A stretch of 64,000 nt of DNA, taken from assembly GCA_016584305.1 (NCBI GenBank), contig JACEEZ010004874.1, positions 1 through 64,000 of the forward strand, given 5' to 3'. Of the stretch, positions 46,228 through 55,251 are shown one piece after another. How positions within the stretch are numbered: the first letter of the stretch is position 1; each line of letters opens with the position of its first letter. Source of the stretch: Chionoecetes opilio. Taxonomy: Eukaryota > Arthropoda > Malacostraca > Decapoda > Majidae. The notes beneath the pieces are model-generated. The model was not told the DNA's origin. It saw nothing but the letters and a program-made list of their open reading frames with translations, and searched no databases. Both the position numbers and the translations under genes were made by a program.

Positions 46228-47005
46228 AGTACCCTCCCGAGTTTCGCGCTTGCTTTCTTCCGAAGGCCGGAATTTGAATGTCTTATGGTATTTGAAATAC
46301 TTGTAACAGGTAAGTACTGAGGTACTGAGTACTGATGAAGTACTACAACATTCATCTTGGAAGACCATTAGTATTTTTCAGGGTATTTTTTGTGGGAAAA
46401 AGTGCTTCTTACAGTCAGCGCCATTGGTATTGGCGTGAAACATGCTACGCCACTGGCGAACAGACACTGCTAACCACTGGCGCAGAACAAAGCACCCTCC
46501 TAAACCTTGGTTCAAATCCGTCAATAATATTGGCGCGCGAGATGTAGACAAAAACTGACCTTGCTACTCACCAAGTTTGAAAGCATTAGTCAGCCTTGGG
46601 CATTGAGAGTGAGAGGATCTCGCTTTTTTTGTGTGTTGCGTCACGTGTGTTTTGCACAAAAAATTCGCGCCAATATCAATGGCGCTGACTGTATGAGCCG
46701 TACACCTCGCACCGGAATAAATAAGCATTTTTCAATGTTTCCAATACCCCGAGCTTCGCGATCCTCTAGCGCGATAGTGCTAAACTCGAGGATCGCGAAA
46801 CTAGGGGTATTGAAAACATTGAAAAATGCTTATTTATTCCGGTGCGAGGTGTACGGCTCATAAGAAGCACTTTTTCCCCAAAAAAATACCCTGAAAAATA
46901 CTAATGGTCTTCCAAGATGAATGTTGTAGTACTTCCTCAGTACTCAGTACCTCAGTACTTACCTGTTACAAGTATTTCAAATACCATAAGACATTCAAAT
47001 CAACT
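46228..47005. repeat. Large palindrome built from T1 and K ends
   Basis: After a T1 left-end fragment (46228-46266), two arms mirror each other about ~46775: left arm 46268-46411 plus 46692-46772, right arm ~46779-47003. The inner ~75 bp (tgagccgtacacctcgcacc, aataaataagcattttt) are almost perfect. Outer parts match the K element's 'gacattcaaat/atttcaaataccataag' region; inner parts match the T1 terminus (gcgaaactaggggtatt). One arm contains a MITE. Confidence 0.85.
46412..46691. mobile_element. 280 bp MITE in one arm of the palindrome
   Basis: Ends cagtcagcgccattggtatt and aatatcaatggcgctgactg are inverted with one or two mismatches; TA at 46410-46411 and 46692-46693. The other arm of the palindrome reads ggctcataagaag (46855-46867), the uninterrupted site, so the boundaries and TA duplication are exact. 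No coding sequence. Confidence 0.95.
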
Positions 47006-47030
47006 ACGTAATCTGTCCTCACGCTGTTGT

Positions 47031-47916
47031 TTACCCCTCCAGGTGTCTTCTTAATCCTGCATAATTGGCCTTTCTGAAGTCAGGTACTCTTTGCTTATTA
47101 ACACTTCCATTTCCTGCTTCCCATTTTTAGCAAAACCTGATTTCACAAGGATCGCTGTTCCCTAACGTACCTCCAACCTCCATCTCTGTAACTAAATCTT
47201 CCCTGTTTGTCAGTAATAAATCTAGAATATTATCTCTTCTAGTAGGCACCCTGATCATAGGTGGGCACGATAAAGAAAAAATTTATCACGATAACCGATA
47301 AATCGATAACGATAACCTTATCGGCGATAACCAATAATCGATAACTGGCGATAAATTTATCGCCCGATAAGGCGATAACCGATAAATCGATAAATCAAAA
47401 ATTCCGATACTAGCGATAACGATATTGATATTTTAAATAAAAAATCTTAAATGCTATCAGTAAACTGTTAGAAAACCCTTCATTTACCTTTTGCACACTA
47501 ATATCTTCTAAATTCAATGTGTTATCCTGTCTCTTCACTAATGAAAAGTACTGTTTTTAACTGTTTGTGGGTTTAGACCGTTGTTCGGTTCCCAGCTCGG
47601 ACCTACCTATTTCTGCCTCCAAGGCATGTGCTGCTCGCCCCTGTGCTAAATTGGAACCAAAAAATAAAATTATCGATTATCGCTAGCTTGGAACCAAAAG
47701 TATCAGCGATACCGATGAATCGATAACGCAGGATTTTTTTCATCGTATAACCAATAACCCGATATCGTTATCGCGATAATTTATCGCGATAACGCCCACC
47801 TCTGACCCTGATTGCTTGCCTAAGAAAGTTATCCTGAACTATATTTAACAATTCCTCTGCATCATTGTCTCCTATAATTACATCCCAGTCTATATTCCTA
47901 AGATTAAAAGAATTAT
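47031..47916 (-). pseudogene. CR1-like LINE piece D, endonuclease region
   Basis: Minus strand. It matches pieces B and C over the end of the endonuclease: from FNLRNIDWDVIIGDNDAEEL (47910-47850) to the 'ggtgtcttcttaatcctgcata' region at 47040. It is split by a hAT MITE (47256-47804). Confidence 0.85.
47256..47804. mobile_element. hAT-type MITE with 8-bp target duplication
   Basis: Flanked by ACCCTGAT at 47248-47255 and 47805-47812. Ends CATAGGTGGGC and gcccacctctg are inverted. An 8-bp duplication with such ends is characteristic of the hAT superfamily. The uninterrupted LINE sequence is seen in piece B (cttgattgcttgctta). Both ends are packed with cgataa/ttatcg repeats. The 549 bp contain no transposase. 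Confidence 0.93.
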
Positions 47917-47984
47917 TAGAAATATTATTATTATTATTATTATTATTATTAGAATTAATTATTAGAATTTGTAAACGGATTTTT
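47917..47984. repeat. (ATT)n microsatellite
   Basis: aattattagaaatattatt followed by (ATT)9 or so and a T-run, between piece D and LINE J. Confidence 0.85.
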
Positions 47985-48101
47985 TTTTTCTTCAACATGA
48001 CGGAGACGTAGACCCCAAAGTCAGGAAAGGAGCTTAGGATAACCTAGTTAGACTTCTCAGGGTTTAATGATGAAGTAAAGAAGGGAACTCTGCACTCCAG
48101 A

Positions 48102-48870
48102 GTGGTCAGGGTGGAGGAGGAGGGAGACAGGACCAAACTAGACGTGAAGAGACTGATTGAAGAGTTCGAATGTATGAAGTGTTTACTTGATGGTTTGAGA
48201 AGAAGCTATGACGAAGTGGAAGGTCTGAAAGTAGAACTAAATGAACTGAAAAGAAAGGAAAAGCAAAATAAAAAGGAAAAAAAAAGAGTTAAAAAAAAAG
48301 AGATGGAGAAATTGAAAAAAAGAGAATAATGAACTTAAGCAAAATGTGAAAATGGAGAAAAAATGGTCAAAGAGCAAGTGGAAAATGTGATGAAGGGTGA
48401 AGTGAATAACTGGCAAGAAGAGAAAGAGAAAGCCAAAGTAGACTTTAAAGAAGTTAGAGAACAACAAAAGAAAGAGCAAAGTGGACATGTTAAGAAAGAA
48501 GTAGTAAAAGTTTAGAAAAGTAATGAGAATTTAATAAGGGATGTAGCAGAGAAGAAAAAATGTGTGATTATTTTTGGACTGAAGGAGAAGAATATCTTGT
48601 TTAGATTAAAGAGAGAAAGAGAAGAAGTAAAAACAGTAAAGGACGTTTTGATTAAACTTAATGATGAGGAAGAAGAGGCAAGATTTGTAGATGAAGTGGA
48701 AGAAGTAGTAAGATTGGGACCTTATGCACAAGGCAAAGAAAGACCCATAAAACTATGACTAAGATCGCAGACGGCAACAGAAGAAATTCTTGAGAGAGCC
48801 TTCAGACTGACATCAACTGCAGATTTCAGGGAAGTCTATATAAAAAAGCACTGAATGAAGAAGAAAGGAA
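48102..48870 (+). pseudogene. LINE J ORF1, coiled-coil RNA-binding-type protein, frameshifted
   Basis: First frame (48102-48329) is Lys/Glu-rich coiled coil: RLIEEFECMKCLLDGLRRSY then a KKEKKRVKKKEMEKLKKRE tail. After stops it continues in another frame (48564-48758) with CVIIFGLKEKNILFRLKRER and VEEVVRLGPYAQGKERPIKL, a pattern known from ORF1 proteins of several non-LTR families. Adenine-run length changes explain the shifts. Confidence 0.7.
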
Positions 48871-48908
48871 AAAGTTAAAAGAAATCTAAGAAGAAGTAAA
48901 ACAGAGAA

Positions 48909-50780
48909 ATGAAGAAAGAACAGAGGAAGAAAAAGCAACTTTTTTTGGAGGGTTCTGAACGAAAGAGTGAGAAAGTGGTCTATACAGAAAAAAGACTAAA
49001 GGAAAATGGGGTGACGAAAAATGATGCAAAAAAAGAAATGAAAGTGATGTATACAAATATAGATGGAATTATACCAAGAAGGCTAGAACTAAAAGATTAC
49101 TTATTAAATAAAGATCCAGACGTAGTATGTTTGGCAGAAACAAAATTAGTAAAGGTAGATCAAGTGATACTAAGTAATAAATATAACATGTGGAGAAGGG
49201 ACAGATGTGGTAGAAGAGGTGGTGGAGTTATGATACTGACAAAATTAGGGGTGAAAGTAAGAAAAGTGGAGTATGGAGAAGGAAGAGCTGAAATAGTGAG
49301 TGTACAGATAGAAGTCAGAAATAGAGAAACACAGACAATAGTGGCTGCCTATGTACCACCCAGAACAAATACCTGGAACAAGGAAGAACATGAGAAAGTA
49401 TTAGAAGACACCTTGAAGTACTTAAACAAAATAATAAAGAATAGTAAAAAGATGCTGCTGGTTGGAGATTTTAATTGCAAGGAAGTAAAATGGGAGACAT
49501 TTGAAGGAGGAAATGAAAATACCTGGGGAGATAGTTTGTTGAAACTGACAATGGAAAACACGATGACTCAATGGGTGACAGAAAACACAAGATATAGGGA
49601 AGATGACGAACCAGCAAGACTTGACCTAGTGTTAACAAAAGGTATAGACCTAGCAAATGAGATTAATTATGGGTGCCCCATTGGAATAAGTGACCCTATA
49701 ATCTTAAAAATGGAGACAAAAGAGGAAATAAAGGAGGAAGATGAATTGTACAAAAGGAACAGAAGAGACTTTGGAAAAACTAACATGGAAGAACTGGAAA
49801 AATACTATGAAGAAATTGCCTGGGAAGAAATGGAAAGAGTGACCGATGTGCAAGTGAAATGCAATATTTTTCTGAGCATATATGAGAAAGGAATTGAAAA
49901 ACACGTACCACTATATACACCAAGAGAAAAGGGAAGGAAAGAATGGTTTAATGGAAAATGTGAGAGGGCAAAGAGAATAAGGGATGAGGCATGGAAAAAA
50001 GTAAAGAAAAATCGGACACAAAGAAATAAAGAAGACTATAAATTAGCAAGAAATGAATATGTGTGCATAAGGAGAGAGGAAGAGAAGAGTTATGAGAAGG
50101 ATATACTAGTTGAAAAGTGTAAGGAAGAACCCAAATTGTTCTACAGATTTATCAATGGAAGAATCAAGCATAAGGACAAAGTGGAGAGACTGAAAGTAGG
50201 TAATATGATATATGAAGATCCAAAAATAATGAGTGAAATTCTAAATATAAACTTTCAGCAAGTATTCACAAAAGAATCAAAATTCAATGAACCGCTAGGA
50301 ATGAAAAAAGTCAAAAAGGAGTGGAAAATAAAAATAGAGAAAGAGGAAGTTTGTGAATTGTTGAAGGAATTGGAGGAGAGGAAAGCAATAGGACCAGACG
50401 GAGTGTCGGGTTATGTTTTAAAAGAGTGCAGAAAGCAGTTGGTTGAACCAGTATATGATATAATAAAGTGCTCATTAACAACAGGAACAGTGCCAAAGGA
50501 GTGGAAGAGAGCAGATATAGTGCCAATATATAAAAATGGGAAGAAGGATGAACCACTAAATTATAGACCAGTGTCATTAACTAGCACAGTATGCAAGATA
50601 TGTGAGAAAATAATAAAGAAGCAATGGACGGAATACTTAGAAAATGAAGGAATAATAACAGACCGGCAGTATGGTTTTAGGAAAAAGAGATCATGTGTGA
50701 CCAACTTAATAAGCTTTTACTCGAGAGTAATTGATACAACACAAGAAAGAGATGGATGGGCAGACTGTGTATATCTATAG
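48909..50780 (+). CDS. LINE J ORF2, endonuclease and RT fingers
   Basis: 623 codons. Residues ~44-285 are an AP-type endonuclease: MKVMYTNIDG, VCLAETKLV (~73), YVPPRTNTWN, LLVGDFNCKEVKWE (~186) and the terminal motif that should be SDH is SDP (~261), replacing the catalytic His. A charged middle region follows (FNGKCERAKRIRDEAWKKVK). RT begins near 490 with AIGPDGVSGYVLKECRKQ and YRPVSLTSTVCKICEKI (~551), YGFRKKRSCVTNLISFYSRV. It ends at a TAG caused by a two-base TA excess in ctatagatctt (50777), just before the palm. Codon-strand asymmetry is A-rich, as in the other J pieces. No expression is implied. Confidence 0.9.
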   Translation: MKKEQRKKKQLFLEGSERKSEKVVYTEKRLKENGVTKNDAKKEMKVMYTNIDGIIPRRLELKDYLLNKDPDVVCLAETKLVKVDQVILSNKYNMWRRDRCGRRGGGVMILTKLGVKVRKVEYGEGRAEIVSVQIEVRNRETQTIVAAYVPPRTNTWNKEEHEKVLEDTLKYLNKIIKNSKKMLLVGDFNCKEVKWETFEGGNENTWGDSLLKLTMENTMTQWVTENTRYREDDEPARLDLVLTKGIDLANEINYGCPIGISDPIILKMETKEEIKEEDELYKRNRRDFGKTNMEELEKYYEEIAWEEMERVTDVQVKCNIFLSIYEKGIEKHVPLYTPREKGRKEWFNGKCERAKRIRDEAWKKVKKNRTQRNKEDYKLARNEYVCIRREEEKSYEKDILVEKCKEEPKLFYRFINGRIKHKDKVERLKVGNMIYEDPKIMSEILNINFQQVFTKESKFNEPLGMKKVKKEWKIKIEKEEVCELLKELEERKAIGPDGVSGYVLKECRKQLVEPVYDIIKCSLTTGTVPKEWKRADIVPIYKNGKKDEPLNYRPVSLTSTVCKICEKIIKKQWTEYLENEGIITDRQYGFRKKRSCVTNLISFYSRVIDTTQERDGWADCVYL

Positions 50781-51205
50781 ATCTTAAAAAGGCATTTGAT
50801 AAAGTTCCACATGAGAGACTACTTTGGAAATTGGAAAATATAGGAGGAATCAAAGGGATGATCAAAACCTGGATGGAAAGTTATCTGAGAGGAAAAGAAA
50901 TGAGAACAGTAGTGAAGGATGAAAAGTCTGAATGGAAAAACGTATTTAGTGGCCTACCACAAGGATCAGTGTTGGCACCAATAATGTTCACGATTTACGT
51001 CAATGATATGATGGAGGAAATAAATAGTTATATTAGTCTATTTGCGGATGATGCAAAACTATTAAGAGAAATAAAAAGCTATAAAGATTGTGAAACACTA
51101 CAAAATAACCGGAACAAGATCTACGAATGGAGCAGAAGATGGGAAACGGAATTTAATGTAAATAAGTGTCATGTGATGGAAATCGGAAAAAGCGAAGAGA
51201 TATAA
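50756..51205 (+). CDS. LINE J ORF2 continuation, RT palm
   Basis: Overlaps the previous frame by 25 bases and continues it: SIDLKKAFDKVPHERLLWKL (motif A), VFSGLPQGSVLAPIMFTIYV (motif B), YISLFADDAKLLREI with the catalytic FADD box, and EWSRRWETEFNVNKCHVMEI. Stops at 51203. All RT catalytic aspartates are present. Confidence 0.88.
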   Translation: MGRLCISIDLKKAFDKVPHERLLWKLENIGGIKGMIKTWMESYLRGKEMRTVVKDEKSEWKNVFSGLPQGSVLAPIMFTIYVNDMMEEINSYISLFADDAKLLREIKSYKDCETLQNNRNKIYEWSRRWETEFNVNKCHVMEIGKSEEI

Positions 51206-51489
51206 ATCAATGTAAAATGGGAAATGATATAATTGCACAGGTTCAGGAAGAAAAGGAACTGGGAGTGATAATCCAGAATAACTTACAACCAGAAAAACAT
51301 ATAAATTAAATATTTGGAGATACATACAGGATGTTAAACAATATTAGAGTGGCATCTCATTACATGGACACAAATATGATGAGAAAGATATTTACTACAA
51401 TGATCCGACCAAACAAATTGAATATGCTGCCATTGTATGGTCCCCAAACAAAAAGAAGCATGTGAAAAAGCTGGAGAGGATACAGAGAA

Positions 51490-51867
51490 TTGGCAACAAA
51501 GATGGTACCAGAGCTAGAAGAACTTTCTCATGAGGAAAGGTTGAAAGAAATAAAGGTATCTACACTCGAGCAGAGAAGAGAAAGAAGAGACTTAATAACA
51601 ATTTTTAAGCTGATAACAAAGATGGAAGAAACAGACAATGAGAGACTACTGACTCGGAAACAAAGAGAAGGTCGATACACAAGAGGACATACAAAACAAC
51701 TAGGAAAAGGGAGATGCCTGAACAACATAAAGAAGTACAGCTTCCCTCATAGAAATGTAGAAGTTTGGAATGGACTAAATGAGGAAGTGATATCGGCATA
51801 TAATGTGCACCAATTGAAAGAAAGACTGGATAAATGTAGATACGGAGACGGGACCACACGAGTGTAG
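51490..51867 (+). CDS. LINE J ORF2 C-terminus
   Basis: After ~285 bases of shifted sequence (51206-51489; GNDIIAQVQEEKELGVIIQN is readable), the frame reopens: KMVPELEELSHEERLKEIKV, LEQRRERRDLITIFKLITKM, SFPHRNVEVWNGLNEEVISA, and ends RYGDGTTRV. This is the usual thumb/C-terminal extension of CR1/Jockey-group RTs. Confidence 0.85.
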   Translation: MATKMVPELEELSHEERLKEIKVSTLEQRRERRDLITIFKLITKMEETDNERLLTRKQREGRYTRGHTKQLGKGRCLNNIKKYSFPHRNVEVWNGLNEEVISAYNVHQLKERLDKCRYGDGTTRV

Positions 51868-51911
51868 CTCAGAACCTGTAAAACACAACTAGGTAAATAC
51901 AACTAGGTAAA

Positions 51912-53525
51912 TACCTGAGGGGCTTTTTCCTACCAAACCTTTTAATGTGTTACAATGTTTGTAGCTAAAATATGTGGCACACTGACACTCAAAGTCAGAT
52001 GGCTTTTGCAAAGGATTTTCAGTGCATTCAATAACAACACGTATAATCGTATATCCCTGTACAGCTCCATGAAACAAGCTGGCATGTACTGTCAAACTTT
52101 TCCACGGGACATCCAACAGTTTATAGACATAAGTGCACTATGCATGAACTTGACCTATGTTGAAATATCCTGGAGACATGTCTGTCACTAATATTAAACC
52201 TTTCTGCTAAATCTTGATTTGCTGATCCTTGCTTGAGTTTACCCAGACTTAAAAACATTTAATCAACTGGTTGTAATTTCCTTTTTGGCCCACCAAACTT
52301 ACTGGTTACTGGTTGTAATTTCATGACTAATATGTTTTGTATCTGCATAAATAGCTCCCCAATGTTTGATCTTATTCACATTAGGCTCAAGCAGGTTCCT
52401 ATAAAATGCCATCAATGCTGCATAACTGTATAATCCAGTGCAAAATCTAATGTCCTCATCAAACCCCTGAAACCTTCTAAGAAGAAATCTATCCCAATCC
52501 CTGAGTTCAGTAACAATTTCATATTCTTCCTTAACATTTTTTAGGAGCTGAACAGTAACCTTCAAATTTTTTTCAATGTTACCACATCATTTAGGGAGTC
52601 ATCTTTCGTCAACTCATGCATTATTTTGTCTAAAAGATCTTGTAAATCGTTCTTCAGCAACAGATGGGTGCTTCTATAGTATGGCTGATCTGGATTCTTG
52701 GTAATGGTGACATTATTATCTTCGTCATTGACATTATCATCTTTGTCATATATGAAGGCTGTCGCGTTATCTTGGCCTTCAGTTGCAATGCTGCTGACAT
52801 CAAGTGAAGTGTCTTGCAAATATAGATGACCTTTATTCCATCCATCGTCTCCATGGTGTAGTGGCTAACGCGCCTAGCTACGAATCTGCAGGTCCTGGTT
52901 TGAATCCGGGCCAGGGCAGTCGGCATGCAGCCAACCCAGCTGTTCATTCTTTCTTTCGGGGATGGTCGATAAATGGGTACCTGGGGGAAACCTGGGAAAG
53001 GTAACTGTGGTAACCCGGATGTCACACTAGCCCAGTGTTCCGGGGTAGCGGGTTCTCACCCACCACAGCAGGCTCAAAGGCTAATGCAACAGAGATGAGC
53101 ACCGAGGCCACGCGCAGCGTATGCCTCCATCTTTACTTTATAAAATCCCGTGATTGGGTCTCTGGAAATGAAAAAAAAAAGGGGATTTTTTTTTAGACAG
53201 GTTTAGGAAACCACCTATCCGAGATGTTTTTACCACATTTAACAAAAATAATATATCACACTATATCTCATATTGTTAGGACCTAATAGTAAATCTATAC
53301 TGATAAAAATGTATGTTTAAATACTGAACTTGCCTTGTTTGGTGCAAGCAATGAAGCATTCTGTTGCTGGAGATGGTCATCACACACCTGACTGGGTTCT
53401 AGGTCTTCCAAGATGCTGACTTCAGCATGTCAGCTTCTTCAGCAGATTCAGCATCAGAGATGAAGGCTGACTCTTGTTAACCTTGAGCCATATTGGTTTT
53501 TACGCCATGTGAAGTGTTCTGTAAA
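51912..53525 (-). pseudogene. ISL2EU/Harbinger-like transposase with HTH_4 and DDE_4 parts
   Basis: Minus strand. From the right: a possible exon at ~53520-53330 with acidic EDLEPSQVCDDHLQQQNASL; then SLDVSSIATEGQDNATAFIY and LLLKNDLQDLLDKIMHELTK (52819-52562); RFQGFDEDIRFCTGLYSYAA and LMAFYRNLLEPN (52565-52299); a helix-turn-helix GGPKRKLQPVD, a stop, MFLSLGKLKQGSANQDLAER and FNISDRHVSRIFQH (~52310-52150); and the start of the nuclease, VVIECTENPLQKPSDFECQC, SYKHCNTLKGLVGKSPSG (51889-52116). The order fits THAP-HTH_4-DDE_4 transposases of the ISL2EU group. VIECTE has Glu where Asp is usual. The C-terminal half is missing, cut at the tail of LINE J. Interrupted by a SINE. Confidence 0.75.
52843..53145 (+). 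repeat. tRNA-derived SINE
   Basis: tRNA-like head: tggtgtagtggctaacgcg (A box), then gctacgaatctgc at the anticodon-arm position and cctggtttgaatccggg, a T arm with a perfect B box (ggtttgaatcc). A ~220 bp tRNA-unrelated body follows (cggcatgcagccaaccc, gtcacactagcccagtgttc), ending gcctccatctttactttat. Different family from the SINE at 846. It lies in the transposase remnant above, in the opposite direction. Not a functional tRNA gene: the acceptor stem does not pair. Confidence 0.85.
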
Positions 53526-53690
53526 AATAGAAGAGTTAAGTACCAACAGTGTACTACGTTAGCTATGCAAGAGAAAGGGAGCAAAATAACCTTCTCACCA
53601 TTAAGACCATGGTAACCAATGGTCTCTCAAGAAATAGATTTTGCAATAAGGGCGAGATTAAAATGCACAGGATATATTGGCACAGGAAAA
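53526..53690. other. No recognisable feature
   Basis: Unique-looking AT-rich sequence upstream of the transposase remnant. Confidence 0.45.
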
Positions 53691-53694
53691 ATGG

Positions 53695-53915
53695 CACTGG
53701 AAAAATGCCATAAAGTATTGGCTATGAAAAAATTGTTTTGTTTTTATATGCCCATCATTCTTATGTTTCGAAAGAAAGTCCCTTCATTTTTGCTTTCAAA
53801 GTATAGAGTTGAGTTAAAACAAAGCACGGCAAAGCAAGGATGTGTCATCAATAAAGTGCCATTTTTTCTCACCCTGACTAATGTGTCATTTGTTCATGTG
53901 CCATTTTTTCCAGTG
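53695..53915. mobile_element. Possible small MITE
   Basis: cactggaaaaatgccat at the left and gtgccattttttccagtg at the right are inverted; a second internal copy (gtgccattttttctc, ~53860) adds to the pattern. No clear target duplication, so this is tentative. Confidence 0.45.
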
Positions 53916-54077
53916 ACCACAAGATTTCTGTAAATTGCTTCACAAAAAACCCTGATTTCTATACCCAGGATTTATTTTGCTAATGTATTTTGTTGTTTTC
54001 TGAGCATTTATGGCAGTGATGCCATTCATATGATCAACTAATCCTAATTGAACCTACCATTATCTAAGTAACCCTAA

Positions 54078-54432
54078 CATGTCACCTGTCAGATTTTGGG
54101 TTAAAATTTTCTGATTGTATGAAAGTGAAATATCAGCTCTTCTCAACTGCAGATTAATACAATACATGGACACTGGTTACATAACCTGACCTATCTGCCC
54201 CCCTCCCCCGCTAGTTCTTTTAACCTAGTAACCGGACATTGGTAACCTAACCTAACTGATCAACCTATTGCTGGTATTTAATCTCTGAATGCAGAAACAC
54301 GGGTAAAAGCTGTCTAAATGTCCTGGTTCCATTGGGTCCTGTAATATCAAGATCAAGAACTGGAACTGTCGCCGAGAATAGGAACACTCGCTGACGTGAA
54401 AAACTTGGAACACTTGCCGAAGTGTTCCAAGT
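54078..54432 (+). repeat. V repeat copy 1
   Basis: The block atgtcacctgtcagattttgggtt to cttgccgaagtgttccaag is repeated in reverse at 58125-58458 with high similarity, including ctgtcgccgagaataggaac and aacctattgctggtatttaa. No target duplication or terminal repeat is seen, so the element type is unknown. Confidence 0.75.
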
Positions 54433-54436
54433 CTTT

Positions 54437-54560
54437 CCATTCTTACTGGCATGGATGTCTCCTTTAATCCTGTTATAATAACATCTCTTTTTGTCAGCTG
54501 CATCTTGTACTAAATTTTCCTTAGTCTTTAGAACCTTAACAACTTGCTTTTCTGCATTGT
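54437..54560 (-). repeat. Inverted LINE ORF1 piece
   Basis: Reverse complement of 55252-55375 (J-like ORF1), nearly identical. It makes a ~120 bp inverted repeat with 690 bp between. Confidence 0.8.
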
Positions 54561-54659
54561 CTTGGTTCTCCTAATTTTATCTCTCTCAACCTTTCCTCTT
54601 AATTTGACTAATTTGACATTAGTCCTTTATCTATCTACATAATTTCTCATCATCGATCC

Positions 54660-55015
54660 CTCTGAACATTTTAAATCATTATTTCTTAAGTGTTTTTACT
54701 CAGGAGGATATACAGACGATACCTGATAGTGAACAGATGTTCAGAGGAAGCGATGATGAGAAACTCAAAGATATTGTGATAACTAGGGAAATGGTCGAAG
54801 AGGCTATAGATAGAATGAAGAATATAAAGTCACCAGGACCAGAAGAAGTTTATCCCAGAGTATTAAAAGAAGGCAAAGAGATTGTTAGTGAATCGTTAGT
54901 GCACATTGTTAGGAAATTGGTTGATATAGGCGAAGTGCAGTTAATGTGGAGGAAAATAAATGTAGTCCCCATATTTAGGAAGGGTGATAAAGGACTAATG
55001 TCAAATTAGTCAAAT
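54660..55015 (+). pseudogene. CR1-like LINE RT-fingers fragment
   Basis: Matches piece C at 32835-33170: a short NHYFLSVFTQEDIQTIPDSE-like start, then FRGSDDEKLKDIVITREMVE, MKNIKSPGPEEVYPRVLKEG and MWRKINVVPIFRKGDKGLMS. Cut off at SN. Confidence 0.85.
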
Positions 55016-55019
55016 TAAT

Positions 55020-55250
55020 AGGAAAGGTTGCGAGAGATCAAATTACCAACACTTAAGCAAAGAAGGGAAAGAGGAGACTTAATAACAATTTTTTTATTGA
55101 TAAATAAGATGGAAGAAACAGACAATGAGAGACTACTGACTCGGAAACAAAGAGAATATACACAAGAGGATATACAAAAAAATTAGGAAAAGGGAGATGC
55201 CAGAACAACATTTAGAAGTACACCTTCCCTAATAGAAATGTAGAAGTTAG
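55020..55250 (+). pseudogene. LINE J 3'-region fragment
   Basis: Matches J at 51540-51770 (ctactgactcggaaacaaag, gggagatgccagaacaac, ctaatagaaatgtagaag) with indels, ending within the C-terminus. Confidence 0.75.
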
Positions 55251-55251
55251 A

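Larger units (their letters stand above)
47985..51905 (+). mobile_element. LINE J, near full length
   Basis: The best-preserved retrotransposon of the window: 5' region, ORF1 (48102-48870), ORF2 (48909-51867, three shifts), short 3' region and a tandem tail of aactaggtaaatac (51886-51915). The EN-RT order and tandem-repeat tail place it in the Jockey/CR1 group; clade not decided. Other pieces: 38877-40234, 45862-46222, 55020-55250. A diverged relative (J prime) is at 58641-62755. Confidence 0.9.

Noticed and set aside
52843..52915. Functional tRNA gene
   Set aside because: A and B boxes are good but the acceptor stem does not pair and a long SINE body follows.
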